Shown here: piece after piece, positions 17,148-25,929 of the stretch
How positions within the stretch are numbered: position 1 is the stretch's first letter
How the letters are laid out: the number at the start of each line of letters is the position of its first letter
NCBI RefSeq assembly: GCF_028993555.1
Contig: NZ_CP118611.1
Coordinates: 62,001-126,000 of the forward strand
Origin: Ensifer adhaerens
Lineage (GTDB): Bacteria > Pseudomonadota > Alphaproteobacteria > Rhizobiales > Rhizobiaceae
Direction of reading: 5' to 3'
Length of the DNA stretch: 64,000 bases
Notes under the pieces: generated by a model
Database searches by the model: none
What the model saw: the letters and a program-made list of their open reading frames with translations, nothing else
Told to the model about the DNA's origin: nothing
Made by a program: the position numbers and the translations under genes

Positions 17148-18074
17148 ATGTTCGAACGGACCGGGGGCAGCGTGAATTTTCGACAATTGGAAGTGCTGCG
17201 CACGCTTCTTGCGACCGGATCGACAATCGCTGCCGCCAAGACCATGGGCCTCAGCCAGTCCGGCGTCAGCCGGTTGTTGCAGCAGCTCGAGGAAGACCTG
17301 TCGCTGACGCTCTTTGCGCGCGACAAGGGCCGGTTGATACCGACGCCTGAGGCGATGAAGCTTGCCGAGGATGCGGAGCATATCTTGCTTGGCATCGACC
17401 GTTTCACCAATCTGGCGCAGGACCTGCGCAGCGGCGCCGTCGGCCCTGAGGTCGTGCGCATCGGTCTACCGAACAGCATGTCCGAAACCTTCGCGCCGGC
17501 GATGCTTGCCGACTATGCCAAGGATTTTCCGGGTGTGCGGATCGAGACCTTCTTCGATACGACCGTGGCGATCGCCCGCCTGGTCGAACAGCGCATCATC
17601 GACTTCGGCTTCTTGCGGTACGAGGGGCAGCTCAGCGCCAGCATCGAAATGCAGCCGGTCGCGACTGGCGTCAGCGTCTGTGTGATGGAAAAGGGACATG
17701 CCCTCTCAAGCCTCGAAACTGTCACGCCCAAGGAATTGCGCGGCGTCCCGCTGATCCTGATCGGCCGCCGCCGGCCGACGCGGGTCATGCTCGACGAGAT
17801 CTTCCGCAAGGCCGGCGTGCCGCAAAAGGTCAAGATCGAGACCCACAGCAACAGTTCGGCCTGTGCCTATGCGGCCTATGGCCTCGGCGTTGCCGTCATC
17901 AGCAGTTTCTTCGCCAACCTGCATCGCCATCTGCCGATCGAGATCCGGCCATTTTCTCCGCACCTGACCCAGGATTTCGGCGTTGCAACTGCGTCCGGTG
18001 TTCCCTTGTCGCTTGCGGCCCAGGCGATGATCGATTGCCTGAAGCGTCAGGTCGCCGCCGTCCATGACCTCTAG
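17148..18074 (+). CDS. LysR-family transcriptional regulator
   Basis: A 308-residue LysR-type regulator. The helix-turn-helix is at about residues 18-40 of the frame (LLATGSTIAAAKTMGLSQSGVSRLL), followed by the co-inducer domain. An in-frame GTG at 17172 could also start the protein (NFRQLEVLR is the conserved N-terminus), but GGGAGCTAGCGG suits the ATG at 17148. It precedes the peptide-type ABC operon in the same direction with 233 bases between, in which a clear dyad occurs. It is the likely regulator of that operon. Confidence 0.92.
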   Translation: MFERTGGSVNFRQLEVLRTLLATGSTIAAAKTMGLSQSGVSRLLQQLEEDLSLTLFARDKGRLIPTPEAMKLAEDAEHILLGIDRFTNLAQDLRSGAVGPEVVRIGLPNSMSETFAPAMLADYAKDFPGVRIETFFDTTVAIARLVEQRIIDFGFLRYEGQLSASIEMQPVATGVSVCVMEKGHALSSLETVTPKELRGVPLILIGRRRPTRVMLDEIFRKAGVPQKVKIETHSNSSACAYAAYGLGVAVISSFFANLHRHLPIEIRPFSPHLTQDFGVATASGVPLSLAAQAMIDCLKRQVAAVHDL

Positions 18075-18178
18075 AAATTCGGTCATCTCGGCTTGCGGCA
18101 AGTGCTAATGCCTTGTTTTATATTCGTATTATTCTCTGGGAGCGATCGAGCGATGCCCGTCTGGCGTGTCATCCCATT

Positions 18179-18194
18179 GTCATAGACGTATGAC
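18179..18194. promoter_or_regulatory. dyad GTCATA-N4-TATGAC, possible LysR operator
   Basis: Perfect 6-base inverted repeat with a four-base spacer in the gap between the LysR gene and the peptide ABC operon, 114 bases before the permease start. Size and placement fit a LysR-type or other dimeric regulator site. No direct evidence links it to the adjacent regulator. Confidence 0.4.
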
Positions 18195-18307
18195 GTTTAC
18201 TCATAATATTGCGCGATTTTTTTCATTCGATCATAGTTCCCCCAACAAGAGCCGACAGGCAGGAGAATCGCGGTAACGCGTGCGGCCAGCCTCAGTACGG
18301 GGAACCC

Positions 18308-19252
18308 ATGATCAAGTTCATTCTCAATCGCCTCGTGATGGCGATACCGACGATCTTTATCGTCTCGGTGGCCGTCTTCACGCTTATCCGCCTCATACCC
18401 GGCGATCCGGCAGCGCTGATGCTCGGCGATATGGCCGAGCCGCATCAGATCGCCGAGATGCGCACCACGCTCGGTCTCGACCGCAGCATCCCGGAGCAGT
18501 TCGTCGTATGGGCCGGCAACATCCTTTCCGGCGATTTCGGTACGTCGATCGTCACCGGCGAGCCGGTGCTGCACTTGGTTCTCAGCCGCTTCATGGTCAG
18601 CGCCGAAATCGTCGTCATCGCCGTGTTCCTCGCAAGCCTGATTGCGGTGCCGGCCGGCGTCGTCGCCGCTTGGCGGCAGAACAGCCTGACTGATCTTGCG
18701 CTTGTCGGCACGGCGACCGTGCTCCTGTCGATCCCGACCTTCTGGCTCGGTCTGCTCTTGCTGCTCGCCTTCGGCCTCAAGCTCGGCTGGCTGCCGGTGC
18801 TCGGCTATGTGCCGATCACCGAGAACTGGAAAGCTGGGCTTCTCTATCTTGTGCTGCCGGTCATGACCCTCGTCATCCACGAGATGGGCGTGATCATCCG
18901 CATGGCGCGCGCCTCGACGCTCGAAGTGCTGAGGCTCGACTACATCACCCATGCCCGCGCCAAAGGCCTCTCCGAAAGCGCGGTCCTCTGGCGCCATGCC
19001 TTCAAGAACGCCTTTGGCCCGACCTGGACGATGATCGGCCTGATCCTCGGCAACCTGCTTGGCGGCATCGCCGTCATCGAGACGGTCTTCACCATCCCCG
19101 GTCTCGGTCGCCTGATGGTCGATGCGATCTTCCAGCGCGACTATCCGGTCATCCAGGGCTGCCTGCTGCTCGTCGCCTTCTCCTATGTCGTCGTCAACCT
19201 CGTGGTCGACCTTCTCTATCCTCTCTTCGATCCGCGGGTGGTGGCAGAATGA
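18308..19252 (+). CDS. peptide-type ABC transporter permease (DppB-like)
   Basis: A 314-residue inner-membrane permease of the DppB/OppB family. The ATG at 18308 gives the canonical start MIKFILNRLVMAIPTIFIVSVAVF and has GGGGAA upstream; an earlier start in frame would add an unrelated leader. Six helices, the family motif RLIPGDPAALMLG and the EAA loop DYITHARAKGLSESAVLWRHAFKNA are present. Its stop overlaps the next start as ATGA. It is the first gene of a six-gene operon for uptake of peptides or related amides. Confidence 0.94.
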   Translation: MIKFILNRLVMAIPTIFIVSVAVFTLIRLIPGDPAALMLGDMAEPHQIAEMRTTLGLDRSIPEQFVVWAGNILSGDFGTSIVTGEPVLHLVLSRFMVSAEIVVIAVFLASLIAVPAGVVAAWRQNSLTDLALVGTATVLLSIPTFWLGLLLLLAFGLKLGWLPVLGYVPITENWKAGLLYLVLPVMTLVIHEMGVIIRMARASTLEVLRLDYITHARAKGLSESAVLWRHAFKNAFGPTWTMIGLILGNLLGGIAVIETVFTIPGLGRLMVDAIFQRDYPVIQGCLLLVAFSYVVVNLVVDLLYPLFDPRVVAE

Positions 19253-20067
19253 GAAAGTTCACTTTCAACGGTGTCATCGGCGGCAGCCTGATCGGGTTGC
19301 TTGTTCTCATCGCCCTCATCGGCCTCATCTGGACGCCCTATGATCCGATGGCGCTCGGCTTCACAGCGCGCCTCGCTGCTCCCGGTGCCGCGCACTGGCT
19401 CGGCACCGACGAGTTCGGTCGTGACGTTGCAAGCCGGTTGATGGTCGGCGCCCGCGCCAGCGTCTGGATCGGCTTCCTGACCGTCACCTTTGCCGTCGTT
19501 TGCGGCACCTTCATAGGCATCATCAGTGGCTATGCCCGCGGCTGGGTCGATGGCGTGATCATGGCGGTCAACAACGCGCTGCTTGCCTTCCCCGGCATCC
19601 TGCTCGCGCTTGGCCTTCTCGCCGTCTTCGGCGCCAACCAGTACGGTATCATCTTCGCGCTCGGCATCGCCTATACGCCGTCGATGGCTCGCGTGGTGCG
19701 CGGCGCCGTGCTGTCGCTGCGCGAACGCGAGTTCATCGAAGCCTCGCGGGTCATGGGCAATGGCGAGATCTATACGATGCTGCGCCATATCCTGCCGAAC
19801 TGCGTGGCGCCGATCACCGTGCTTGCGACCTCGATGTTCGGCTGGGCGATCCTGTCGGAAAGCGCGCTTTCCTTCCTCGGCCTCGGCGTGCCGCCACCGG
19901 CACCCACCTGGGGCAATATGCTCGCCGCCGGCCGCCCCTTCATCGAACAGGCCGTCTGGCTCGGTTTCTTCCCCGGTCTTTGCATCGCGCTCACTTTGCT
20001 CGGCATCAATCTGCTTGGCGATGCGCTGCGCGACCGGCTCGACCCCCGCATGCGAGGCCTGAAATGA
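19249..20067 (+). CDS. peptide-type ABC transporter permease (DppC-like)
   Basis: A 272-residue DppC/OppC-type permease. The extracytoplasmic loop LAAPGAAHWLGTDEFGRDVASRL carries the family LGTDxxGRD motif, and the EAA loop reads REFIEASRVMGNGEIYTMLRHILPN. It overlaps both neighbours by four bases, so translation is probably coupled. It pairs with the DppB-like protein at 18308. Confidence 0.95.
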   Translation: MRKFTFNGVIGGSLIGLLVLIALIGLIWTPYDPMALGFTARLAAPGAAHWLGTDEFGRDVASRLMVGARASVWIGFLTVTFAVVCGTFIGIISGYARGWVDGVIMAVNNALLAFPGILLALGLLAVFGANQYGIIFALGIAYTPSMARVVRGAVLSLREREFIEASRVMGNGEIYTMLRHILPNCVAPITVLATSMFGWAILSESALSFLGLGVPPPAPTWGNMLAAGRPFIEQAVWLGFFPGLCIALTLLGINLLGDALRDRLDPRMRGLK

Positions 20068-21692
20068 CCGGCAACACTCTTCTCAGCGTTCAGGGCCTTT
20101 CGCTTGCCGTGACCCATTCCGGCAACCAGGTGGTCAGGAACGTCAGCTTCGACGTCGCACCCGGCGAGATCGTCGGCATCGTCGGCGAGAGCGGCTCCGG
20201 CAAGACGCTCGCGACACGGGCAATCATCGGCCTCATCCCGCCGGCCGTCCGTCATGCCGGCGGCACGATCCTCTACCGGGGCCGAGACGTGCTCGCCATG
20301 AAGGATCGCGATCTGCGGCAGCTACGTGGCGGTGAGATCGGCGTCGTCTTCCAGGAGCCGATGACCTCGCTCAACCCGTCGATGACGATCGGCCGTCAGC
20401 TCGAGGAAGGTCTGGTCCTTCACACCAAGATGACGGTGGAGGAGCGTCGCACGGCAATCCTGTCGATGCTGAAGCGTGTCGGTATCCGCGAGCCCGAGCG
20501 GGCGCTGACGGCCTATCCGCACGAGTTCTCGGGCGGCATGCGCCAGCGCATCATGCTCGCCTCGGTCATGCTGCTTAAACCCGCCTTGCTGATCGCCGAC
20601 GAGCCGACGACGGCACTCGATGCCGTCGTCCAACGCGACGTCATGGAGCTGATGGTCGAGCTGACAAAGGCCGAAGGCACAGCGGTGCTCCTGATCAGCC
20701 ACGACCTGCCGATGGTCGCCCGCTACACCAACCGTTTCGTCGTGATGGAAAAGGGCGTGGTCGTCGAGCAGGGGTTGACCGAAGAGATCCTGCAGGCCCC
20801 GCAGCATGCCTATACCCGAAAGTTGCTGTCGTCGCTGCCTTATCGTGGCGCGGCCCGCGAACTCGACATGACGCGCACGCCGATGGTTTCGGCCCGCAAC
20901 ATCGTCGTCGATTATCCCGGTCGCAAGGGGCTGTTTCGCAAGCACGAGCCAAAGCGGGCGCTGCACGGCGTCAGCGTTGACATTCACGTCGGCGAGGTGG
21001 TGGCGCTGGTCGGCGGCTCCGGCTCCGGCAAGACGACGCTTGGCCGCACGATTGCCGGCCTCGTCGAGCAGACCCAGGGCGAGATCCTGTTCCAGGGCCG
21101 CGAGCGCAGCGCCGACTGGCGCGACTATCGGCTGAACTGCCAGATGGTGTTTCAGGATCCCTATTCGTCGCTCGATCCGCGCATGACCATCCAGGCGCTG
21201 GTCGAGGAAGCCCTGCGGCTGGTTCCGGATCTCGATACGCCGGCCAAGCGCCTCCGTGCGATCGAGACCCTGGAGGAGGTCGGGCTCAGTGCCGATTTCG
21301 CCAATCGCTACCCACACGAACTGTCCGGCGGCCAGCGCCAGCGCGTGGCGATTGCGCGTGCCATCGCGCGCCGTCCGAAGTTCCTGATCGCCGACGAGCC
21401 GGTCTCGGCCCTCGACGTCACGGTTCGCGCGCAGGTTCTGGAGCTCTTCTCCAGCCTGCAGAAGCGCTATGGCTTCTCCTGCCTGTTCATCAGCCACGAC
21501 CTCGGGGTTGTCGAGCAGGTCGCCGATCGCGTGATCGTCATGCAGGACGGCCGCATCGTCGAGCAGGGCGACCGCGACCGCATCTTCGACGCGCCGAAGG
21601 AAGCCTATACCCGCAAGCTTCTGTCGGCGATCCCGGCGCTCGACCTCAACCAGACCGGCGGCGTGACCCTCAAATGGCGGCTGGAGGCCTGA
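20064..21692 (+). CDS. fused peptide ABC ATPase (DppD-DppF tandem)
   Basis: A 542-residue protein with two complete ABC ATPase domains in one chain. Domain 1 has Walker A GESGSGKT near residue 43, signature FSGGMRQRIMLA and Walker B LLIADEPTTALD. Domain 2 has Walker A GGSGSGKTT near residue 320, signature LSGGQRQRVAIARA and Walker B FLIADEPVSALD. This replaces separate DppD and DppF proteins, an arrangement known in GsiA-type importers. The start at 20064 overlaps the DppC-like stop as ATGA. It energises the permease pair upstream. Confidence 0.94.
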   Translation: MTGNTLLSVQGLSLAVTHSGNQVVRNVSFDVAPGEIVGIVGESGSGKTLATRAIIGLIPPAVRHAGGTILYRGRDVLAMKDRDLRQLRGGEIGVVFQEPMTSLNPSMTIGRQLEEGLVLHTKMTVEERRTAILSMLKRVGIREPERALTAYPHEFSGGMRQRIMLASVMLLKPALLIADEPTTALDAVVQRDVMELMVELTKAEGTAVLLISHDLPMVARYTNRFVVMEKGVVVEQGLTEEILQAPQHAYTRKLLSSLPYRGAARELDMTRTPMVSARNIVVDYPGRKGLFRKHEPKRALHGVSVDIHVGEVVALVGGSGSGKTTLGRTIAGLVEQTQGEILFQGRERSADWRDYRLNCQMVFQDPYSSLDPRMTIQALVEEALRLVPDLDTPAKRLRAIETLEEVGLSADFANRYPHELSGGQRQRVAIARAIARRPKFLIADEPVSALDVTVRAQVLELFSSLQKRYGFSCLFISHDLGVVEQVADRVIVMQDGRIVEQGDRDRIFDAPKEAYTRKLLSAIPALDLNQTGGVTLKWRLEA

Positions 21693-21693
21693 G

Positions 21694-22551
21694 ATGATGA
21701 ACGAACTCAAGCCCGGAGTGGTCGCGGCAGAACTCAACGCGATTGCGGACAGCCAGCCTTTCATCACGCGCTTCCTCGTGCGCAACCTTGCGACCGGCGA
21801 AACGATCGGCCGCGGCGAGCGCGAAGAAACCCCGTCCGCCAGCACCCGCAAGACCTCGATCATGATGGCGGCACTGAAGGCGGTGGCCGAGGGACGCCTC
21901 GATCTCGATGAGCGCATCACCTATGAGGCGCGTTTCGCGGAGGAAGTGGCGAGCGGCATGTTCCGCTACCTGACGCCGGGCATCGTCATTTCGCTGCGCG
22001 ACGCGATCGTCGGCATGATGGTGTTGAGCGACAATGTCTGCACCAAGATGGTGTTCGAACGGCTGACGCTCGAAGAGGTTGATCAGTACTGCAAGGCGCT
22101 CGGCATGGCGGGAACGCACCACCGCTTCCTCATTCCGCCGCTGGCGCTGAAGCCCGATCATTCGCTCGCTGACGTGACCACGACGACGGCTGCCGACCAG
22201 GTGATGCTGCTGGAACTGATCCTTGCCGCTCAGGACGACACAGCGGCAGCTGCCAAGCTCGGCATCTCCTTGGAGCTCGCCGACTTCGCCCTGAAGACGC
22301 TGAAGAGCCAGGTGCTGCGCTACGGCCTGCGCTCGCGGCTGCCCTTCGATACGGTGGCGGCCTGCAAGGGCGGCCGCGGAAAACGCGGCCGCATGGATGC
22401 CGGCGTCGTCTATCGTGACGGCAAACCGCTCTACGCGATTGCCGCCTTTACCGATGGCGTGCCGGCGCTGATGTCCGACGGCACGCCCGGCTACACGATT
22501 GCGCTCGAAACCATCGGCAAGCTGTCACAGGCCTGCTGGCGCGCCTTTTGA
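21694..22551 (+). CDS. beta-lactamase-fold serine hydrolase, cytoplasmic
   Basis: A 285-residue class A beta-lactamase-like serine hydrolase. It shows the SxxK motif as Ser50-Thr-Arg-Lys53 and an SDN triad at about 112-114 (VLSDNVCTKM); the third box is CKGGRGKRG rather than a clean KTG. There is no signal peptide, so unlike secreted beta-lactamases it should stay in the cytoplasm. It sits inside the peptide ABC operon between the ATPase and the binding protein. This suggests it hydrolyses an imported amide or D-amino-acid peptide rather than giving drug resistance. I do not see the class A Glu166-x-x-Asn motif clearly. Confidence 0.85.
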   Translation: MMNELKPGVVAAELNAIADSQPFITRFLVRNLATGETIGRGEREETPSASTRKTSIMMAALKAVAEGRLDLDERITYEARFAEEVASGMFRYLTPGIVISLRDAIVGMMVLSDNVCTKMVFERLTLEEVDQYCKALGMAGTHHRFLIPPLALKPDHSLADVTTTTAADQVMLLELILAAQDDTAAAAKLGISLELADFALKTLKSQVLRYGLRSRLPFDTVAACKGGRGKRGRMDAGVVYRDGKPLYAIAAFTDGVPALMSDGTPGYTIALETIGKLSQACWRAF

Positions 22552-22586
22552 ACCGACACCCAACAATGAGAAAAGAGAGAGGAACC

Positions 22587-24131
22587 ATGAAAACCATACT
22601 GCTCGCCGGAACCATGCTGATGAGCGCGATCGCGCTCGGCCACGCACGCGATCTCACGGTGGCGCAAAGCTCGGACATCCGCAGCAATGAGCCCGGCGTC
22701 AACCGCGACGGCAACACCGACTCGGTGATCTTTCATATCGTCGAAGGCCTCGTCGGCTACGCCGAAAACGGCGAAGTGAAGCCGCTGCTCGCAAAGAGCT
22801 TCGAGGTTTCGCCTGATGGCCTGACCTATACCTTCAAGCTGCGCGACGACGTGAAGTTCCACAACGGCAAGGCGCTGACTGCCGAGGACGTGGTCTGGAA
22901 CTGGAACCGCTACATCAAGCCGGAGACGAAGTGGACCTGCGCCGGCGACTTCGACGGCAGCAAGTCGATCAAGGTGACGAATGTTGCCGCAACCGATGCC
23001 TCCACTGTCACCATGAGCATCGAAAAGCCGTCGGCCGTCTTCCTCGGCCTGATGGCGCGTCCGGAATGCGGTTACACCGGTATCGTCTCGCAGGACTCCC
23101 TCGGCGCTGACGGCGCCTTCGTCGCCCCGATCGGCACGGGTCCGTTCAAGTGGGCGGAGTGGAAGAAGGGCGAATATGTGCGGCTGGAAAAGAACGCCGA
23201 CTACGTTTCGCCCGCCAATGACGGCAAGCCGGATGGCATGGTCGGCTCGAAGCGGCCGCTGGTCGACGGCATCAAGTTCATGGTGATCCCGGACGCCTCG
23301 ACGGTGAAGACGGGCCTGCTTTCAGGCGCGCTTGATACCGCTGAAGTCTCCGCCGATCTCATTGCCGAGTTCAAGGACAGCGACACGATGCAACTCATCG
23401 TCAAGCGTAACAACGGCAAGAACCTGCTCTACTTCCAGACCCGCGACAAGACCTTAAGCAACGTCGCGGTCCGCCGTGCCATGGCCGAGGCGCTCGACCT
23501 CGATCAGCTGGTCGCCGCGGTCTCCAACGGCACGGGCGAAGCCAACGCGTCGATGGTTTCGGCCGACTCGATCTTCTACTCGGATGTCCAGAAGAAGAAG
23601 ATCCCGATGGATCTCGAAAAGGCGAAGAAGGACCTCGCGGAAGCCGGCTACAACGGCGAGCCGATCACCATCATTGCCAACAAGCGCGGCAACGTACCGA
23701 GCTTCCCGGCCGCCGTCGTCGCCCAGGCGATGATGCAGCAGGTCGGTCTCAACGTGCAGATCGAGGTGCTCGACTATGCCACCCAGGTCGATCGCCGCCG
23801 CTCCGGAAACTACCAGGTGATCTCGCAGTCGGTCTCGCCGCGCCTCGACCCGGCGCTGATGTACAGCTTCTATGTCGGCAACAAGGACAAGAACGCCTCC
23901 CTGATGTGGGATAATCCGAAGGCAATCGAGCTGATGAAGGCGGCCTATGTCGAGGCCGACCAGGCCAAGCGCCAGGCGATTTTCGACGAGTTCCACCAGC
24001 TGATGCTCGACGAGGTCCCCGGCATCTTCATGTACGACATGGTCGACATCTGGGGCGCCACCAAGAAGCTGCATGGCGAGCCGGTGTGGCAGTCCAACAC
24101 CCGCCTCTGGGAAGTGACGCTCGACGACTGA
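22587..24131 (+). CDS. peptide-type ABC transporter substrate-binding protein
   Basis: A 514-residue family 5 solute-binding protein. The ATG at 22587 follows AGAGAGAGGAACC and begins a Sec signal peptide (MKTILLAGTMLMSAIALGHA/RD). Landmarks are LAKSFEVSPDGLTYTFKLRDDVKFHNGKALTAEDVVWNWNRY and the C-terminal QLMLDEVPGIFMYDMVDIWG. It captures the substrate for the DppBC-like permease. A perfect 11-base stem-loop follows the gene. Confidence 0.95.
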   Translation: MKTILLAGTMLMSAIALGHARDLTVAQSSDIRSNEPGVNRDGNTDSVIFHIVEGLVGYAENGEVKPLLAKSFEVSPDGLTYTFKLRDDVKFHNGKALTAEDVVWNWNRYIKPETKWTCAGDFDGSKSIKVTNVAATDASTVTMSIEKPSAVFLGLMARPECGYTGIVSQDSLGADGAFVAPIGTGPFKWAEWKKGEYVRLEKNADYVSPANDGKPDGMVGSKRPLVDGIKFMVIPDASTVKTGLLSGALDTAEVSADLIAEFKDSDTMQLIVKRNNGKNLLYFQTRDKTLSNVAVRRAMAEALDLDQLVAAVSNGTGEANASMVSADSIFYSDVQKKKIPMDLEKAKKDLAEAGYNGEPITIIANKRGNVPSFPAAVVAQAMMQQVGLNVQIEVLDYATQVDRRRSGNYQVISQSVSPRLDPALMYSFYVGNKDKNASLMWDNPKAIELMKAAYVEADQAKRQAIFDEFHQLMLDEVPGIFMYDMVDIWGATKKLHGEPVWQSNTRLWEVTLDD

Positions 24132-24154
24132 TGCGGCCGTAGCCGCTCGAAATC

Positions 24155-24178
24155 GATGGCGGCGGAACCGCCGCCATC
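24155..24178 (+). terminator. stem-loop after the binding-protein gene
   Basis: Perfect inverted repeat GATGGCGGCGG / CCGCCGCCATC with a two-base loop, 23 bases after the stop. No T-run follows and the M20 gene continues in the same direction, so it probably stabilises the upstream message or gives partial termination. Confidence 0.55.
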
Positions 24179-24238
24179 TCCATCCCAATGACAGAAATGC
24201 CGATGCGATCGCGCCCGCGCGTCGCAAAAGGAAGATTC

Positions 24239-25678
24239 ATGCCCAAGCCACCCGCACTGTCCGCCCTTGTCGAAACCATCGAGGCGCTGAAGCCCGAGTT
24301 TGCCGCGATGAGCGATGCGATCTGGGGGCACGCGGAATTGAGCTTTCACGAGGAGAAATCGGCGGCCGCCCAGATTTCCATGCTGGAGAAGCACGGGTTC
24401 CAGGTGACTCGCGGGCTCGCCGAGATCGACACCGCCTTTGTCGGCGAGGCGGGTGAGGGCGGCCCGGTCATCGCCTTCCTTGGCGAGTTCGATGCGCTGG
24501 CGGGTTTGAGCCAGGTCGCAGGCGTCGCCGAGGCGCAGGCAGAGGTCGAGGGTGCTACCGGCCACGGCTGCGGCCACAATCTGCTTGGAACAGGTTCGTT
24601 GCTGGCCGCCGTCGCGCTCGCCGGCTACCTCAGGGAGCAAAAGCTGCCGGGAACCGTGCGCTACTACGGCTGCCCCGGCGAGGAGGGCGGTTCCGGCAAG
24701 ACCTTTATGGCGCGCGCCGGCATCTTCGCCGACGTCGATACTGCGCTGACCTGGCACCCCGCACCATTCAACGGCGTCCGCTCGACCAACAATCTCGCTG
24801 TTCTGGAGATTTATTATCGTTTCAAGGGTGTCGCGGCGCATGCGTCGAACGGCGCCCATCTCGGCCGCAGCGCGCTCGACGCACTGGAGCTGATGAATGT
24901 CGGCGTCAATTTCCTGCGTGAGCACATGCCGCAGGATTGCCGCGTGCACTACGCGATCACCGATGCCGGCGGCAAGGCGGCAAACGTCGTCCAGGCCCGC
25001 GCGGAGGCGCTCTATCTCGTGCGCGCGCCGCAGATGCCCGAAGCGCTGGCGCTTGCCGCCCGCATCGACAAGATCGCCAAGGGTGCTGCCATGATGACGG
25101 AGACCGAGGTCGAGATCGTCTTTGATCGCGCCGCGACCAATCTTCTGCCGAATATCGCCCTGGAAACGGCGATCCATCAGAACATGGTGGCGCTTGGCCC
25201 GGTGCCTTTCGACGAGGCGGACATCGCCTTCGCCAGGGAAATCCAGAAAACGCTGACGCCGGAGGCGATTTCCAGCAGCATCCGCCTCTACCAGATCAAG
25301 GGCGACGTCTTCGCCAACGGCCGTATGGACGGTTCGACCGGCCTGCATCGCGGCCTTCGCGATTTCGAGGGGCAATCGCATTTCCGTGCCGGCTCGACCG
25401 ATGTCGGCGATGTCAGCTGGATCACGCCGACCGCGCAATGCTGGGCGCCTGCCTGGGCGATCGGCACCGCGCCGCACACCTGGCAGGTCGTCGCGCAGGG
25501 CAAGAGCCCGGCCGCCCACAAGGCTTTCGCCCACGCGGCGAAATCACTGGCCGCAACGGGTCTCGATCTGATCCTCGATGCCGATCTGCTGGAGCGCGCA
25601 AAGGCGGAGTGGCGTGAAAAAACCGAGGATAAACCCTACCAGTGCCCGATCCCGGATCATATCGGCCCCAAGCTCTGA
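24239..25678 (+). CDS. M20-family amidohydrolase, AbgB-like
   Basis: A 479-residue M20D metallopeptidase resembling AbgB, a subunit of p-aminobenzoyl-glutamate hydrolase, and related amidohydrolases. The ATG at 24239 follows AAAAGGAAG, favouring it over the earlier in-frame ATGs. Metal-site and family motifs include GHAELSFHEEKSA, EFDALAGLSQ, GHGCGHNLLGTGSL, GCPGEEGGSGKTFMARAG and TWHPAPFNGV. It ends the peptide ABC operon and probably hydrolyses the imported amide in the cytoplasm, together with the beta-lactamase-fold hydrolase. A clear terminator follows. Confidence 0.92.
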   Translation: MPKPPALSALVETIEALKPEFAAMSDAIWGHAELSFHEEKSAAAQISMLEKHGFQVTRGLAEIDTAFVGEAGEGGPVIAFLGEFDALAGLSQVAGVAEAQAEVEGATGHGCGHNLLGTGSLLAAVALAGYLREQKLPGTVRYYGCPGEEGGSGKTFMARAGIFADVDTALTWHPAPFNGVRSTNNLAVLEIYYRFKGVAAHASNGAHLGRSALDALELMNVGVNFLREHMPQDCRVHYAITDAGGKAANVVQARAEALYLVRAPQMPEALALAARIDKIAKGAAMMTETEVEIVFDRAATNLLPNIALETAIHQNMVALGPVPFDEADIAFAREIQKTLTPEAISSSIRLYQIKGDVFANGRMDGSTGLHRGLRDFEGQSHFRAGSTDVGDVSWITPTAQCWAPAWAIGTAPHTWQVVAQGKSPAAHKAFAHAAKSLAATGLDLILDADLLERAKAEWREKTEDKPYQCPIPDHIGPKL

Positions 25679-25701
25679 TTGCCGATCAGATGGCTTTATC
25701 G

Positions 25702-25735
25702 AACGCCCGCGCCGCTGCCGCGGGCGTTTTCCTTT
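25702..25735 (+). terminator. rho-independent terminator of the peptide operon
   Basis: Inverted repeat AACGCCCGCG / CGCGGGCGTT with a seven-base loop followed by TTCCTTT, 24 bases after the M20 stop. It separates the peptide operon from repA. Confidence 0.85.
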
Positions 25736-25929
25736 GCCGGATTGCCCCATCAGCAGGCCGCTGGCCTTTGTATTGGGTCGTGGTCAGCGTCTTGACGCGA
25801 ATCATAAGCTCGGGCATCTCTGTTACGGATTTTTCCGAATAAGTGCCGATTGGCCGTATTTGAATTGAATCTCTGTTAATGCCCTCCGGCCGCGTCGGGC
25901 TGTCAGGTGCATGCAAGGAGTATGGCGGA

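Noticed and set aside
20322..21920. Long minus-strand frame (532 codons) opposite the fused ATPase gene
   Set aside because: It is antisense to a protein with two complete sets of ABC motifs. Composition is Arg/Asp/Gln-rich without any domain, as expected for a shadow in GC-rich DNA.
21694..22551. Antibiotic-resistance beta-lactamase
   Set aside because: No signal peptide, atypical third motif and position inside a peptide uptake operon argue for a metabolic hydrolase.
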